Source: Planococcus chinensis
GTDB taxonomy: Bacteria > Bacillota > Bacilli > Bacillales_A > Planococcaceae
Length of the DNA stretch: 64,000 nucleotides
Assembly: GCF_020071995.1 (NCBI RefSeq)
Contig: NZ_JABWTK010000002.1
Location: 248,001-312,000 of the forward strand
Direction: 5' to 3'
Position 1 is the stretch's first letter; every line of letters starts with the position of its first letter. The position numbers were made by a program, and so were the translations under genes. Positions 18,944 through 28,109 of the stretch are shown here, in pieces. The notes below the pieces were generated by a model that was not told the DNA's origin, searched no databases, and saw only the letters and a list, made by a program, of their open reading frames with translations.

Positions 18944-19986
18944 AAAACCGTAGCCCCTTCTTTTTGTGGTTTATGTCCTTCCGGCCAGCTTTCTTCATAT
19001 AGAAGGCAAGCAGCTTCATGGTCTTGTGCCACTGCCCCGAGCTGAGGCGTAACAGTCAAACATTCCGGCATCGCTTTCGGACACCGGTTCGCAAAACGGC
19101 AGCCAATTTGAGGCATATTTATAATAGAAGGAACCAATCCATCAATCGTCGCCAATTTTTCTACATCTTCATCCATTTTCGGAATCGCTTTCATCAATAA
19201 ATCTGTATAAGGATGCTTCGGATGGTTGAAGAGTTCGTCTACTGATGCCCGTTCTGCAATTTTTCCTGCATACATGACAATGACTTCGTCACAGATTTCT
19301 GCTACCACCCCAAGATCATGTGTAATAAGGATAATGGACATGTCATTCGATTCCTGGATGCCTTTCAGCAATTCCAGAATCTGTGCCTGCACTGTTACGT
19401 CGAGTGCAGTCGTCGGCTCATCGGCAATCAGCAGTTTTGGCTGGCAGGCAATCGCCATTGCAATCATGACGCGTTGTCTCATGCCTCCAGACAATTGGTG
19501 AGGATATTCATTCACGATTTTGTCAGCGCGGGGAATTCCGACACTTTTAAGCAGTGAAATCGAACGGAGACGTGCTTCTTTTTTCGTGATATTTTCGTGG
19601 TTCAATATAACTTCTTCGATTTGGTAACCAATTGTAAATACCGGATTGAGTGAAGTCATTGGCTCTTGAAAAATCATCGATATATCTTTTCCTCGAAGTT
19701 TGTTCATTTTCTTATCGGACAGATTTGAAATATTTTCTCCTTCGAATTCAATTTCTCCTCCGCGGATTTTGCCGATGCGCGGCGGCAGCAACTGCATGAT
19801 CGATAGCGACATTACGCTTTTTCCACAGCCCGATTCTCCTACAATCCCGACGATTTTCTTGCGATTCACATCAAATGAAACGCCTTCTACAGCGTTGTAA
19901 AATTCTCCGTCAATCTTGAACCCGGTTTGAAGATTTTTTACTTGAAGAAGGGGTGCCGTCTTATTGGATGAGTATTTAACTGTCAT
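18940..19986 (-). CDS. appD: Peptide ABC transporter ATP-binding protein AppD
   Basis: First gene of the app operon, 348 residues. Walker A GESGCGKS is near residue 52, the signature [15 protein letters not shown] follows, then Walker B LLIADEP. The C-terminal motif [15 protein letters not shown] holds the conserved cysteines that are missing in OppD of the same window. The 250 bases upstream contain the fabF terminator and an AT-rich region with no promoter I can place with confidence. Confidence 0.92.
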   Translation of the reverse strand: MTVKYSSNKTAPLLQVKNLQTGFKIDGEFYNAVEGVSFDVNRKKIVGIVGESGCGKSVMSLSIMQLLPPRIGKIRGGEIEFEGENISNLSDKKMNKLRGKDISMIFQEPMTSLNPVFTIGYQIEEVILNHENITKKEARLRSISLLKSVGIPRADKIVNEYPHQLSGGMRQRVMIAMAIACQPKLLIADEPTTALDVTVQAQILELLKGIQESNDMSIILITHDLGVVAEICDEVIVMYAGKIAERASVDELFNHPKHPYTDLLMKAIPKMDEDVEKLATIDGLVPSIINMPQIGCRFANRCPKAMPECLTVTPQLGAVAQDHEAACLLYEESWPEGHKPQKEGATVL

Positions 19987-20190
19987 GTCAACACCTCAAA
20001 ATTCTTTTTTTTCTGTTAATTTGGATTGATTAAAGTTTATTACAAAAACATTACATAATCAATCCCTTTTTCATAATTTTAGTAATCGTTAAAGTATTTT
20101 GAAAACTTTTACAAGGCCAAAAGCCTTATGCAGTAAGGATTCAATAGTATTGTATTTAATTTAATTTTTTTGGATATTTTTCCTTAACCG

Positions 20191-20225
20191 TAAAAAAACC
20201 GCCAGGCTTCGGCAGCCTGGCGGTT
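20191..20225 (-). terminator. Terminator of fabH-fabF
   Basis: A 12-pair GC-rich stem (20197-20208 with 20214-20225) is followed on the minus strand by seven T. Confidence 0.92.
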
Positions 20226-20236
20226 ACTATCAAATA

Positions 20237-21478
20237 CTATTCTTCAAATTTCTTTAAGACGATAGAGGCGTTATGGCCGCCAAATCCTAATGAGTTGCTC
20301 ATGGCATAAGTAAAATCACCAAGCCGCGCTTCGTTTGGCACGTAGTCCAAATCACATTCCTCATCCGGTGTGCCGTAGTTGATTGTCGGCGGCATGATGC
20401 CTTCCTTCAGCGACAGCGCAGTGAAAATAGCTTCTACTCCACCTGCAGCGCCAAGCAAATGGCCTGTCATGGATTTTGTTGAACTCATGCCCAATTTGTA
20501 AGCATGCTCCCCGAATACAGTTTTAACTGCCATCGTTTCAAACAAATCGTTGTACGGTGTACTCGTTCCGTGGGCATTGATGTAGCCGATCGACGTTTTT
20601 TCGACGCCGCCGTCTGCAAGTGCTTGTTCCATCGCACGAGCTGCTCCTTCTCCTCCTGGAGCTGGAGCAGTAATATGGTGGGCATCGCCAGTAGAACCGT
20701 AGCCGACAATTTCCGCATAAATCTTGGCGCCGCGCGCTTTCGCATGCTCGTACTCTTCCAGAATTACAATCCCTGCACCTTCTCCAATGACAAAGCCGTC
20801 ACGGTTTTTATCGAACGGACGGGAAGCTGTCGCAGCGTCAGGGTTTGTCGTCAATGCTGTATTTGCAGTAAATCCGGCAACTGACAAGCGTGTAATCGGT
20901 GCTTCTGCGCCTCCGGAGATCATCACATCGGCATCACCGCGCTGAATCACTTTGAAAGCATCGCCTATTGAGTTTGTGCCAGAAGCACACGCAGTAACCG
21001 AGCAGGAGTTGATGGCTTTTGCGCCAAAGTAAATGGAAACCTGGCCGGATGCCATATCCGGAATGATCATTGGCACGAAGAACGGGCTGACTCGCCGTAC
21101 ACCGCGATTATTCAACACTTCCAACTGGTTTTCGATTGTTTCCATTCCGCCAATTCCAGATCCGATCCAAACGCCTGTGCGAAGAGCCGTTTTTTCATCC
21201 AGCTCTAGATTCGCATCTTTCATCGCCATAATGGATGATGCCAATGCGTAATGCGTAAAGCGGTCCATTTTTCTGGCTTCTTTTTTCTCAATATAATCTT
21301 CGATCGAGAAGTCTTTGATTTCGGCAGCCACTTTAGCCGGGTATTGGTCCGCATCCAATCTTGTCAGTGGACCAACTCCTGATACACCATTTTTCACTGA
21401 TTCCCAAGTTGCTTCTATGTTGTTTCCTAATGGAGTTACAGCACCGACTCCAGTGATTACTACTCGACGATTCGTCAT
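20237..21478 (-). CDS. fabF: 3-oxoacyl-[acyl-carrier-protein] synthase II (FabF)
   Basis: Condensing enzyme that extends acyl-ACP with malonyl-ACP during fatty acid elongation. The 413 residues match the family. The catalytic Cys164 lies in [10 protein letters not shown]. The two catalytic His are in [11 protein letters not shown] and [10 protein letters not shown]. The ATG at 21478 has AAAGGAAG upstream; the extra nine codons of the open frame lie in the gap after fabH and are not counted. It follows fabH by 27 bases in the same operon. Confidence 0.97.
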   Translation of the reverse strand: MTNRRVVITGVGAVTPLGNNIEATWESVKNGVSGVGPLTRLDADQYPAKVAAEIKDFSIEDYIEKKEARKMDRFTHYALASSIMAMKDANLELDEKTALRTGVWIGSGIGGMETIENQLEVLNNRGVRRVSPFFVPMIIPDMASGQVSIYFGAKAINSCSVTACASGTNSIGDAFKVIQRGDADVMISGGAEAPITRLSVAGFTANTALTTNPDAATASRPFDKNRDGFVIGEGAGIVILEEYEHAKARGAKIYAEIVGYGSTGDAHHITAPAPGGEGAARAMEQALADGGVEKTSIGYINAHGTSTPYNDLFETMAVKTVFGEHAYKLGMSSTKSMTGHLLGAAGGVEAIFTALSLKEGIMPPTINYGTPDEECDLDYVPNEARLGDFTYAMSNSLGFGGHNASIVLKKFEE

Positions 21479-21505
21479 TCTATCTTCTTCCTTTCGCTTG
21501 TACAA

Positions 21506-22438
21506 TTATTTGCCCCATCTCATTGCTATTGCGCCCCAAGTCAATCCGCCGCCAAATCCGACCATTACGACAACATCGTCTTCTTTGATGCGTCCTTCTT
21601 CCACGTCTTCGACGAGCGAAATTGGAATAGAAGCCGCAGATGTATTCCCATATTTGTGGATGGTCTTTGACATCTTCTCTATCGGAAGGCCTAAACGTTC
21701 TCGAGAAGCTTCCATGATTCGGATATTCGCTTGGTGTGGAATCAGAAAACTTACTTCTTCCTGGGTTAGGCCCGCTTTTTCAATGACGTTGACCGCCGAT
21801 TCGCCCATTTGGCGCACAGCAAACTTGAATACTTCACGGCCATTCATCACTAAATATTCATCCTGGTATAAGTGTTTCCCGCCAGTGCCGTCTGCACCCA
21901 GCTCAAATGAAAGGATTCCGCGTCCTTCTGATACTTTCCCAAGAACGGCAGCTCCTGCCCCGTCGCCGAAAAGTACTGCCGTGTTGCGGTCTTCCCAGTT
22001 GGTGATTTTAGACAGTTTTTCTACTCCTACAACGAGAACATATTTATAAACATCAGATTCAATGAATTGTTTTGCAGTTACGAGTCCATACATGAAGCCT
22101 GCACACGCGGCCGAAAGATCCATTGCAGCAGCATTGACTGCTCCCAGTTCCTGTTGGATGGCACAAGACATCGAAGGGAAAGGCTGGTCCGGTGTTACGG
22201 TCGCAACCAGAATCAGTCCAATTTCTGCCGGGTCTATGGCGGCATCCTTGATAGCCTTCTTCGCTGCATCCAATGCCATATGGGAGGTATCCTGATCATC
22301 TTTTGCAATCCGGCGCTCTTCGATTCCGGTCATAGTACGGATCCACTCATCTGAAGTATCCATGCGTTTTTCCAAATCGAAATTCGTTAACTTATCTTCA
22401 GGCAGACATCTGCCTATGCCGATAATTCCTGCATTCAT
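21506..22438 (-). CDS. fabH: 3-oxoacyl-[acyl-carrier-protein] synthase III (FabH)
   Basis: Starts fatty acid synthesis by joining acetyl- or branched acyl-CoA to malonyl-ACP. The 310 residues carry catalytic Cys112 in [11 protein letters not shown], the His in IPHQANIRI and the Asn in [10 protein letters not shown]. In Bacillales this enzyme prefers branched primers, which sets the iso/anteiso membrane lipids; that preference is inferred. A FapR operator overlaps its promoter, so malonyl-CoA level should control it. Confidence 0.97.
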   Translation of the reverse strand: MNAGIIGIGRCLPEDKLTNFDLEKRMDTSDEWIRTMTGIEERRIAKDDQDTSHMALDAAKKAIKDAAIDPAEIGLILVATVTPDQPFPSMSCAIQQELGAVNAAAMDLSAACAGFMYGLVTAKQFIESDVYKYVLVVGVEKLSKITNWEDRNTAVLFGDGAGAAVLGKVSEGRGILSFELGADGTGGKHLYQDEYLVMNGREVFKFAVRQMGESAVNVIEKAGLTQEEVSFLIPHQANIRIMEASRERLGLPIEKMSKTIHKYGNTSAASIPISLVEDVEEGRIKEDDVVVMVGFGGGLTWGAIAMRWGK

Positions 22439-22470
22439 TATTGGTCCCTCTTTTCAATTAACATCAATTA

Positions 22471-22487
22471 TTAGTACCTGGTAATAA
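22471..22487. promoter_or_regulatory. FapR operator upstream of fabH
   Basis: TTAGTACCTGGTAATAA is a near-perfect inverted repeat and matches the FapR consensus (TTAGTACCTRRTACTAA-like). It begins at the -10 box of the fabH promoter, so bound FapR would block initiation. Malonyl-CoA releases FapR in B. subtilis. Confidence 0.9.
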
Positions 22488-22515
22488 TAATACGCCCTCT
22501 CACCAATTTTTTCAA
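22487..22515 (-). promoter_or_regulatory. Promoter of fabH-fabF
   Basis: On the minus strand TTGAAA (22515-22510) and TATTAT (22492-22487) are 17 bases apart, directly upstream of the FapR operator. Confidence 0.85.
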
Positions 22516-22625
22516 CTTACTGACATACTTCAGACAAATTATTTTTTAAAATGATAAACTTTCTTTCTGTCAGAGAGGCTCTATGATATGATGATAGAAG
22601 ATATTTCTATGTTGAGGTGAAACTG

Positions 22626-22811
22626 ATGCAATATATTGGAACATTCTTCTGGTCATTTTTATTAATTTCTTTGTTGAACTACGTAGTAAGTGCAGTCCAA
22701 AACGTACCGTTTGATTTTATGCTGGGCGTTTATGTTTCTCTAGCGGTTTCCATCCTGATCTTTGTAATTTCTGCAATTATTCCGGATGAGCCTGTAGCTG
22801 AAAAGCATTAA
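22626..22811 (+). CDS. Small membrane protein, DUF2929 (YjzD-like)
   Basis: A 61-residue protein with two predicted membrane helices (about residues 4-20 and 30-52) and a short charged C-terminus. MQYIGTFFWSFLL and the VSAVQNVPFDF segment between the helices match the DUF2929/YjzD family, found beside the fab genes in Bacillus. The function is unknown. GAGGTG lies seven bases before the ATG at 22626; an in-frame GTG nine bases earlier overlaps that ribosome site and is rejected. A bidirectional terminator follows. Confidence 0.78.
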   Translation: MQYIGTFFWSFLLISLLNYVVSAVQNVPFDFMLGVYVSLAVSILIFVISAIIPDEPVAEKH

Positions 22812-22815
22812 TCAT

Positions 22816-22857
22816 AAAAAGAAGCGTAATCCGGAATCCGGATTACGCTTCTTTTTT
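22816..22857. terminator. Bidirectional terminator between the DUF2929 gene and clpB
   Basis: A long stem (about 22818-22834 with 22838-22854) with a three-base loop has A residues on one side and T on the other. It ends both convergent genes and contains the clpB stop codon. Confidence 0.9.
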
Positions 22858-24978
22858 GTTGATAACTAAATTTCCATTGTCCATGACCAAATGCAAAACA
22901 GTATTTGGCGCAAGATCGCCTTTAATCAATTCCCGTGCAATTTTTGTTTCAATTTCGCGTTGGATAAAGCGTTTCAAAGGGCGTGCTCCGAACAGCGGAT
23001 CGGTTCCCGCTTCAATGATATACTCGATTACCGAGTCATCCACTTCCAGTCCAAGCTGCTGCTGTTTCATGCGTAAGGCCAGTTCATTCAGCATTTTCTT
23101 CGCAATGCCATAGAAGTGGCTATTGTTCAAAGCATGGAAAATAACGATATCGTCAATCCGGTTCAATAACTCCGGTTTAAAATGCTTCCGAAGTTCCGAC
23201 ATCACGATGTCTTCAATGTTGTGTTCCGTATCTTCCGCTCCAATATAAGCGGAACCGATATTGGACGTCATAATGACGACTGTGTTGGAGAAGTTGACGA
23301 GCCGTCCCTGGCTGTCCGTAATGCGTCCATCATCCAGAATCTGCAACAGAATATTTGCAACATCCGGATGCGCCTTTTCTATCTCATCGAGCAGGACTAC
23401 AGAGTAAGGGTTGCGTCTGACCGCTTCCGTCAACTGGCCGCCTTCTTCGTATCCGATATAGCCTGGAGGTGCGCCGACAAGACGGGATACGCTATGTTTT
23501 TCCATATACTCCGACATATCAATCCGGATAAAATGGTCTTCCGAATCAAAAAGGTTCGCAGCGAGTGATTTCGCCAGTTCCGTTTTCCCGACTCCCGTAG
23601 GACCCAGAAAGATGAATGAGCCGATCGGCTTCTGTTCATCTTTGATGCCGGCGCGGGCACGCCATACCGCTTCCGTCACCAGCTCGACTGCACGGTCTTG
23701 GCCAATGACGCGTTCTTTAAGGGTGTCGCCAAGGCGCAGCAATTTCTCCCGCTCCCCTTCCACCAGCTTCGTTACCGGAATCCCTGTCCATCTTGCGACA
23801 ATGCCAGCAATTTCATCATCTGTCACTTCTTCACGCAATAAGCGGGCGGCTCCGTCTTTTTTCAGATCTGCTTCAAGAGCTGCCAGTTCTTTTTCCAGCT
23901 CTGGAATTTTCCCGTGGCGCAGTACAGCAGCAGCGTTCAAGTCATAATTATTTTCCGCATCTTCCAATTGCCGGCGGTATTGATCCAGCTTCTCGCGTTT
24001 TTCCTGAATTTTTTTCAGCGATTCTTTTTCCGCTTTCCATTGCTGCTGCATACCTGAAGACGACGCCTTCAGCTCAGCGATTTCCTTGCGCAGCGTTTCG
24101 AGTCTTGTGATGCTCGCTGCATCTTTTTCTTTCCGAAGTGCCTGTTCCTCAATCTCCAATTGCATCAGACGGCGTGTAACTTCATCCAGTTCCTGCGGCA
24201 TGGAATCAATTTCCGTCCGGATCATGGCACATGCCTCGTCAATCAAATCAATTGCTTTGTCCGGCAAGAAACGCTCCGTAATGTACCGGTCTGACATCGT
24301 TGCTGCCGCTACAATCGCCCGGTCATGGATCCGCACTGCATGATGCAATTCAAAGCGCTCTTTCAAACCGCGCAAAATTGAAACCGTATCTTCAACAGAC
24401 GGCTCACGCACCATGACTTGCTGGAACCGGCGTTCAAGTGCCGGATCTTTTTCAATGTGCATCCGGTACTCATCGAGTGTCGTAGCACCGATACAGAACA
24501 GCTCACCGCGCGCCAGCATCGGCTTCAGCATATTCCCTGCATCCATCGCGCCTTCTGTGCGGCCCGCTCCTACAATCGTGTGGATTTCATCAATAAAAAG
24601 AATAATTTCCCCGTTGCTGTCTTTCACTTGTTTTAAAACACTTTTTAAGCGTTCTTCAAATTCTCCCCGGTATTTGGCGCCTGCAATCAGCGAGCTCATA
24701 TCGAGTTCATAGATTGTCCGGTTTTTCAGGCCTTCCGGTACATCATTTCGGACAATGCGCTGGGCCAAGCCTTCGACAATTGCGGTTTTCCCGACGCCCG
24801 GTTCACCGATCAGGACCGGGTTATTTTTTGTTTTACGCGATAAAATGCGAATGACATTGCGGATTTCCTGGTCTCTCCCGATCACAGGATCCATCTTCCC
24901 GCTTTTCGCCTGTTCCACCATGTTTCGGCCGTATAGTTCCAACGGCGATTTTTGTTCTTGATTAGCAAATTGAACCAT
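22843..24978 (-). CDS. clpB: ClpB-type disaggregase lacking the N-terminal domain
   Basis: AAA+ chaperone that dissolves protein aggregates with DnaK. About 711 residues, against about 860 for full-length ClpB, because the roughly 145-residue N-terminal domain is absent. The first AAA+ module has Walker A GEPGVGKT near residue 60 and the pore loop [13 protein letters not shown] long coiled-coil M-domain (about 270-390) contains [19 protein letters not shown], specific to ClpB. The second AAA+ module has [10 protein letters not shown] and pore loop GYIGYEEGG. There is no ClpP-binding loop. The ATG at 24978 has AAGGAG eight bases upstream; the open frame's GTG overlaps that site. The region upstream holds a promoter and a CtsR operator, not a lost N-domain. 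Confidence 0.92.
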   Translation of the reverse strand: MVQFANQEQKSPLELYGRNMVEQAKSGKMDPVIGRDQEIRNVIRILSRKTKNNPVLIGEPGVGKTAIVEGLAQRIVRNDVPEGLKNRTIYELDMSSLIAGAKYRGEFEERLKSVLKQVKDSNGEIILFIDEIHTIVGAGRTEGAMDAGNMLKPMLARGELFCIGATTLDEYRMHIEKDPALERRFQQVMVREPSVEDTVSILRGLKERFELHHAVRIHDRAIVAAATMSDRYITERFLPDKAIDLIDEACAMIRTEIDSMPQELDEVTRRLMQLEIEEQALRKEKDAASITRLETLRKEIAELKASSSGMQQQWKAEKESLKKIQEKREKLDQYRRQLEDAENNYDLNAAAVLRHGKIPELEKELAALEADLKKDGAARLLREEVTDDEIAGIVARWTGIPVTKLVEGEREKLLRLGDTLKERVIGQDRAVELVTEAVWRARAGIKDEQKPIGSFIFLGPTGVGKTELAKSLAANLFDSEDHFIRIDMSEYMEKHSVSRLVGAPPGYIGYEEGGQLTEAVRRNPYSVVLLDEIEKAHPDVANILLQILDDGRITDSQGRLVNFSNTVVIMTSNIGSAYIGAEDTEHNIEDIVMSELRKHFKPELLNRIDDIVIFHALNNSHFYGIAKKMLNELALRMKQQQLGLEVDDSVIEYIIEAGTDPLFGARPLKRFIQREIETKIARELIKGDLAPNTVLHLVMDNGNLVINKKEA

Positions 24979-24998
24979 TTTCTTCACTCCTTAAAGAG

Positions 24999-25015
24999 TT
25001 TGACCTTTCTTGACT
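24999..25015 (-). promoter_or_regulatory. CtsR operator upstream of clpB
   Basis: Minus-strand AGTCAAGAAAGGTCAAA matches the tandem heptad RGTCAAANANRGTCAAA with one mismatch. It lies just downstream of the -10 box and upstream of the ribosome site, where CtsR would block transcription. Heat-inactivated CtsR releases such sites. Confidence 0.9.
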
Positions 25016-25021
25016 AATTTG

Positions 25022-25050
25022 ATTATATGCATTTTTAGCGTCAAAGGCAA
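25022..25050 (-). promoter_or_regulatory. Promoter of clpB
   Basis: TTGCCT (25050-25045) and TATAAT (25027-25022) on the minus strand are 17 bases apart. The CtsR operator starts seven bases further downstream. Confidence 0.8.
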
Positions 25051-25060
25051 ATGATATGCT

Positions 25061-25099
25061 AACAAAAAAACCTTCAGGAATTAGCTCCCTGAAGGTTTT
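25061..25099 (-). terminator. Terminator of yitW
   Basis: CCTTCAGG (25071-25078) pairs with CCTGAAGG (25088-25095), extended by A-T pairs. A run of seven T follows on the minus strand. Confidence 0.85.
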
Positions 25100-25101
25100 G
25101 A

Positions 25102-25410
25102 TTAACGGACGCCGAGCGCCATTTTTGCGTAACGCGACATTTTGTCTTTGCCCCATACCGGCTGCCAGACGATTTTTACATCGACTTCGCTTACTTCCGG
25201 CAATTCGTACAATGCATGTTTCACCATATCGACGATTTGAGGTCCCATTGGGCATCCCATTGAAGTCAATGTCATTGTCACTACTGTAAAGCCCTCTTCC
25301 GACATTTCTACATCGTATACAAGGCCCAAATTGACAATATCTACTCCAAGCTCCGGGTCAATGACTTGTTCCAAAGCACCCATGATGCTGTCTTTCATAT
25401 CTTGATCCAT
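25102..25410 (-). CDS. yitW: DUF59/MIP18 iron-sulfur assembly factor (YitW-like)
   Basis: A 102-residue one-domain protein of the DUF59 (PaaD/SufT/MIP18) family, linked to iron-sulfur cluster assembly or maturation. Family signs are VIDPELGVDIVNLGLVYDV, TMTLTSMGCPMGP with the conserved reactive Cys, and VKIVWQPVWGKDKMS. AAAGGAGGG precedes the ATG at 25410; ten further upstream codons are not used. It is followed by a terminator. The neighbours yitV and yitU keep the B. subtilis order. Confidence 0.88.
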   Translation of the reverse strand: MDQDMKDSIMGALEQVIDPELGVDIVNLGLVYDVEMSEEGFTVVTMTLTSMGCPMGPQIVDMVKHALYELPEVSEVDVKIVWQPVWGKDKMSRYAKMALGVR

Positions 25411-25476
25411 TAGAATCCCTCCTTTTTCTGCTCTTCTCATCTTAACAAACTTTGGGCTGAAATGAAATTCCCCTGC

Positions 25477-26244
25477 TTATTGGACAGTATGCTCAGCCAG
25501 CCATTTTGCAGCAGCCAGCATTCCGGGACGGCTGACAGCATGTCCCGCTTCTTTTTCGCCCATGAAATGAAGATGCTCCGGCACTTCTTCGTATTCTTCT
25601 TTCAGCGCTTTGAAAAAGCTGAACGTCGGGCTGTACGGCACCGTCGTATCTTGTTCTCCATGCCAGAAAAAGACCGGGCGTTTATTGAAGATGCCTTTGT
25701 TTTTCGTTGCATCAAAGCGGGCCAGTGTGGCAAGCATCTGTTTTCTTTCTTCATCCGTGATCGGCAGTTTAAACCCTTTCGATTCAAACTGGGCCATCTG
25801 CGCTTTTGCCAGCTGTACATAGTTCGGTGCGCCCATCATAACAGCTGCAGCTTTGATCCACGGATAAACCGTCAAAGCTCCGAGTGTTGTAATGCCGCCC
25901 ATCGATGTGCCTCCTATGCCTAGTTCGCCTTTTGCCCATAGTTTTTCGTGGATGGTTTTATGTATGTAATCTAATTCTTCTATAGAAGTTAGGACAACTT
26001 CCCAAAAGCGGAGGCTCATCTGCACTTCATCCAGCCCTTCTTCCCGTTCCCCATGCAAATGTGCATCCGGCAGCAGGACACGCATTCCTTTTTCTACCAT
26101 TTGGTAAGCATAATGCAAGTTATGCTCTTTGGCGCTCATATGCCCATGGAAAAATACCGCCGTTGGCAGGCGTTCGTCTTTCTTGCCGTCCGGGTATATA
26201 TGAAGCAGCGGAATGTTATTCCATTTTTCGCGTTCTACTATCAT
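25477..26244 (-). CDS. yitV: Alpha/beta hydrolase, YitV-like esterase
   Basis: A 255-residue cytoplasmic serine hydrolase of the prolyl-oligopeptidase-like fold. The nucleophile elbow is GTSMGG (Ser near residue 113), the acid is in HGEQDTTVP (Asp near 198) and the catalytic His in EAGHAVS (near 230). FFHGH near the N-terminus supplies the oxyanion region. The natural substrate is unknown. It is divergent from the yitU homologue and upstream of yitW on the same strand. Confidence 0.85.
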   Translation of the reverse strand: MIVEREKWNNIPLLHIYPDGKKDERLPTAVFFHGHMSAKEHNLHYAYQMVEKGMRVLLPDAHLHGEREEGLDEVQMSLRFWEVVLTSIEELDYIHKTIHEKLWAKGELGIGGTSMGGITTLGALTVYPWIKAAAVMMGAPNYVQLAKAQMAQFESKGFKLPITDEERKQMLATLARFDATKNKGIFNKRPVFFWHGEQDTTVPYSPTFSFFKALKEEYEEVPEHLHFMGEKEAGHAVSRPGMLAAAKWLAEHTVQ

Positions 26245-26357
26245 TTAGTTCACTTCCTTCATACATATCCTACCAATGTTCCTGAAAGTCGGCAAACAAT
26301 CCGAAGCTTCTTTTTCCTTTTTTCTATAAAGAAAGACAGGAGATCCTTCAAGAAATT

Positions 26358-26387
26358 TTGACGAAACCCTTCTATTATCGCTACACT
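26358..26387 (+). promoter_or_regulatory. Predicted promoter of the yitU-degV-CoA reductase unit
   Basis: TTGACG (26358-26363) and TACACT (26382-26387) are 18 bases apart, 31 bases before the ATG at 26419. Confidence 0.55.
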
Positions 26388-26418
26388 AGAGCTAGAGAGA
26401 GAAAGGAGACGGAATACC

Positions 26419-27228
26419 ATGAAACAGCATTTGATCGTCCTTGACTTAGACGGCACATTATTGACCGACCAGAAAGTCATTTCAGAGAAAACAAAGCAAA
26501 CCTTGCAGCAAGCACTGACAGCTGGCCATCAGGTTATGATTGCCACCGGCCGCCCTTACCGTTCAAGCGAACCTTATTATAAAGAATTGGGTTTAACTAC
26601 CCCCATCGTCAATTTCAACGGAGCATTCGTCCATCATCCGCTGAACAACAACTGGGGAGTTCACCATACTCCGATTTCGTTGGATGTCGTTCACGAAGTA
26701 GTGGAATCGATGCATGATTTCAATTTTCATAACATCGTGGCAGAAGTGCTCGACGATGTCTACGTTCATCACCATGACGAAAAATTAATGAATATTTTCC
26801 GATTTGGCGATCCTTCAATCACAGCGGGTGATTTGCGGAATTACTTGAAAGTGGATCCGACTTCTTTGCTGATACATGCCCCTTATGAAAAGGTCGGCTT
26901 GATCCACGACCATCTAAACGAAGTCCATGCCGAAGTGATTGACCATCGCCGATGGGGCGCTCCTTGGCATGTGATTGAAATTGTCAAAAGCGGCTTGAAC
27001 AAGGCTGTCGGCCTGGACCGCGTGTCTAAATCGCTTGGCATTTCCCGCGAGAATATCATCGCTTTCGGTGATGAAGACAACGATTTGGAAATGATTGAAT
27101 TTGCCGGAGTCGGAGTGGCGATGGGCAATGCCATCGATCCTTTGAAGACCATCGCGAACGAAATCACCTTAACAAACAACGAAGACGGCATTGCCGAATT
27201 GTTGATTGACCGTTTAAAACTTAACTAG
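26419..27228 (+). CDS. yitU: Cof-type HAD phosphatase (YitU-like)
   Basis: A 269-residue sugar-phosphate or flavin-nucleotide phosphatase of the HAD-IIB (Cof) group. Motif I is DLDGTLL with the nucleophile Asp9. Motif II is MIATGRPY, the Lys region is VKSGLNKAVGL and motif IV is GDEDNDLEMI. B. subtilis YitU is reported to act in riboflavin-precursor dephosphorylation; whether this enzyme does the same is not visible here. It starts a run of three closely spaced plus-strand genes, 16 bases before the next. Confidence 0.88.
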   Translation: MKQHLIVLDLDGTLLTDQKVISEKTKQTLQQALTAGHQVMIATGRPYRSSEPYYKELGLTTPIVNFNGAFVHHPLNNNWGVHHTPISLDVVHEVVESMHDFNFHNIVAEVLDDVYVHHHDEKLMNIFRFGDPSITAGDLRNYLKVDPTSLLIHAPYEKVGLIHDHLNEVHAEVIDHRRWGAPWHVIEIVKSGLNKAVGLDRVSKSLGISRENIIAFGDEDNDLEMIEFAGVGVAMGNAIDPLKTIANEITLTNNEDGIAELLIDRLKLN

Positions 27229-27244
27229 AAAAAGGAGGATTTAC

Positions 27245-28099
27245 ATGAGACTATTTGCTGACAGCGCTTCTGATTTACCGAAACAATTTTTTACAGATGA
27301 AGACGTTATTTTATTCCCGCTGCGCGTGCATATTGGGGATAAAGATTACGAAGATATCCGCACCATCCATTCTAAACAAGTATTTGACGCTATCCGTTCG
27401 GATATTCATCCGAAAACATCCCAAGTTTCTCCGGAAGAAATGTTAAACGCTTTTGAGCAATTGGCCAAAGATGGTGATGAAGGGTATTACATCGCTTTTT
27501 CTTCAGAATTATCGGGTACATACAGCACAGCGGTGATGGTTGCCGACCAAGTGCGGGAAGAGTATCCGGATTTAAAATTGACCATTCTTGATTCGAAAGC
27601 GGCCTCTCTTGGCTACGGTACGCTTGTAAAAGAGGCAGCCAGACTTCGTGCTGCCGGCCATTCCTTGAACGAGATTATTGAAAAGACCCGCTTTATGTCA
27701 GAACATATGGAAAGCCTTTTTACAGTTGAAGACTTGGACTATATGGCCAAAGGCGGCCGGATTTCCAAAGGCAGTGCCTTTGTCGGCGGATTGTTGAATA
27801 TCAAACCGCTTTTGCATGTGGAAGACGGCAAACTGGTTCCGATTGAAAAACTGCGAGGCCGGAAAAAAGTGTTGCGACGGATGGTCGAATTGATGCAGGA
27901 GCGCGGCGTCGATTGGGGAAAACAGACGGTTTCCATCAGCCACGGCGACGATTTGGAGTTTGCCCATTTGCTGAAAAAGGAAATCGAAGACAGCCTCCAC
28001 CCCAAACAAGTGGACATTTACATGATCGGTTCTGTTATTGCCGCCCATACCGGGCCTGGCACTCTTGCTGTTTTCTACTTGAATCAAGTCGATATGTGA
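27245..28099 (+). CDS. DegV family fatty-acid-binding protein (first copy)
   Basis: A 284-residue DegV/FakB-type protein. The family binds a fatty acid and, with a FakA kinase, presents it for phosphorylation. The start MRLFADSASDLP and the segments SSELSGTYSTAVM and DYMAKGGRISKGSAFVGG are characteristic. AAAGGAGG precedes the ATG. A second DegV protein lies at 59167-60003. No fakA is in the window. Confidence 0.93.
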   Translation: MRLFADSASDLPKQFFTDEDVILFPLRVHIGDKDYEDIRTIHSKQVFDAIRSDIHPKTSQVSPEEMLNAFEQLAKDGDEGYYIAFSSELSGTYSTAVMVADQVREEYPDLKLTILDSKAASLGYGTLVKEAARLRAAGHSLNEIIEKTRFMSEHMESLFTVEDLDYMAKGGRISKGSAFVGGLLNIKPLLHVEDGKLVPIEKLRGRKKVLRRMVELMQERGVDWGKQTVSISHGDDLEFAHLLKKEIEDSLHPKQVDIYMIGSVIAAHTGPGTLAVFYLNQVDM

Positions 28100-28109
28100 G
28101 GTGGATGCT

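Noticed and set aside
21315-22049. A 244-codon plus-strand open frame
   Set aside because: It is antisense to fabF and fabH, which are certain. It has no family resemblance and no ribosome site that I trust.
24979-25101. A lost or frameshifted ClpB N-domain upstream of clpB
   Set aside because: The interval holds a promoter, a CtsR operator and the yitW terminator, with no remnant of a Clp N-domain.
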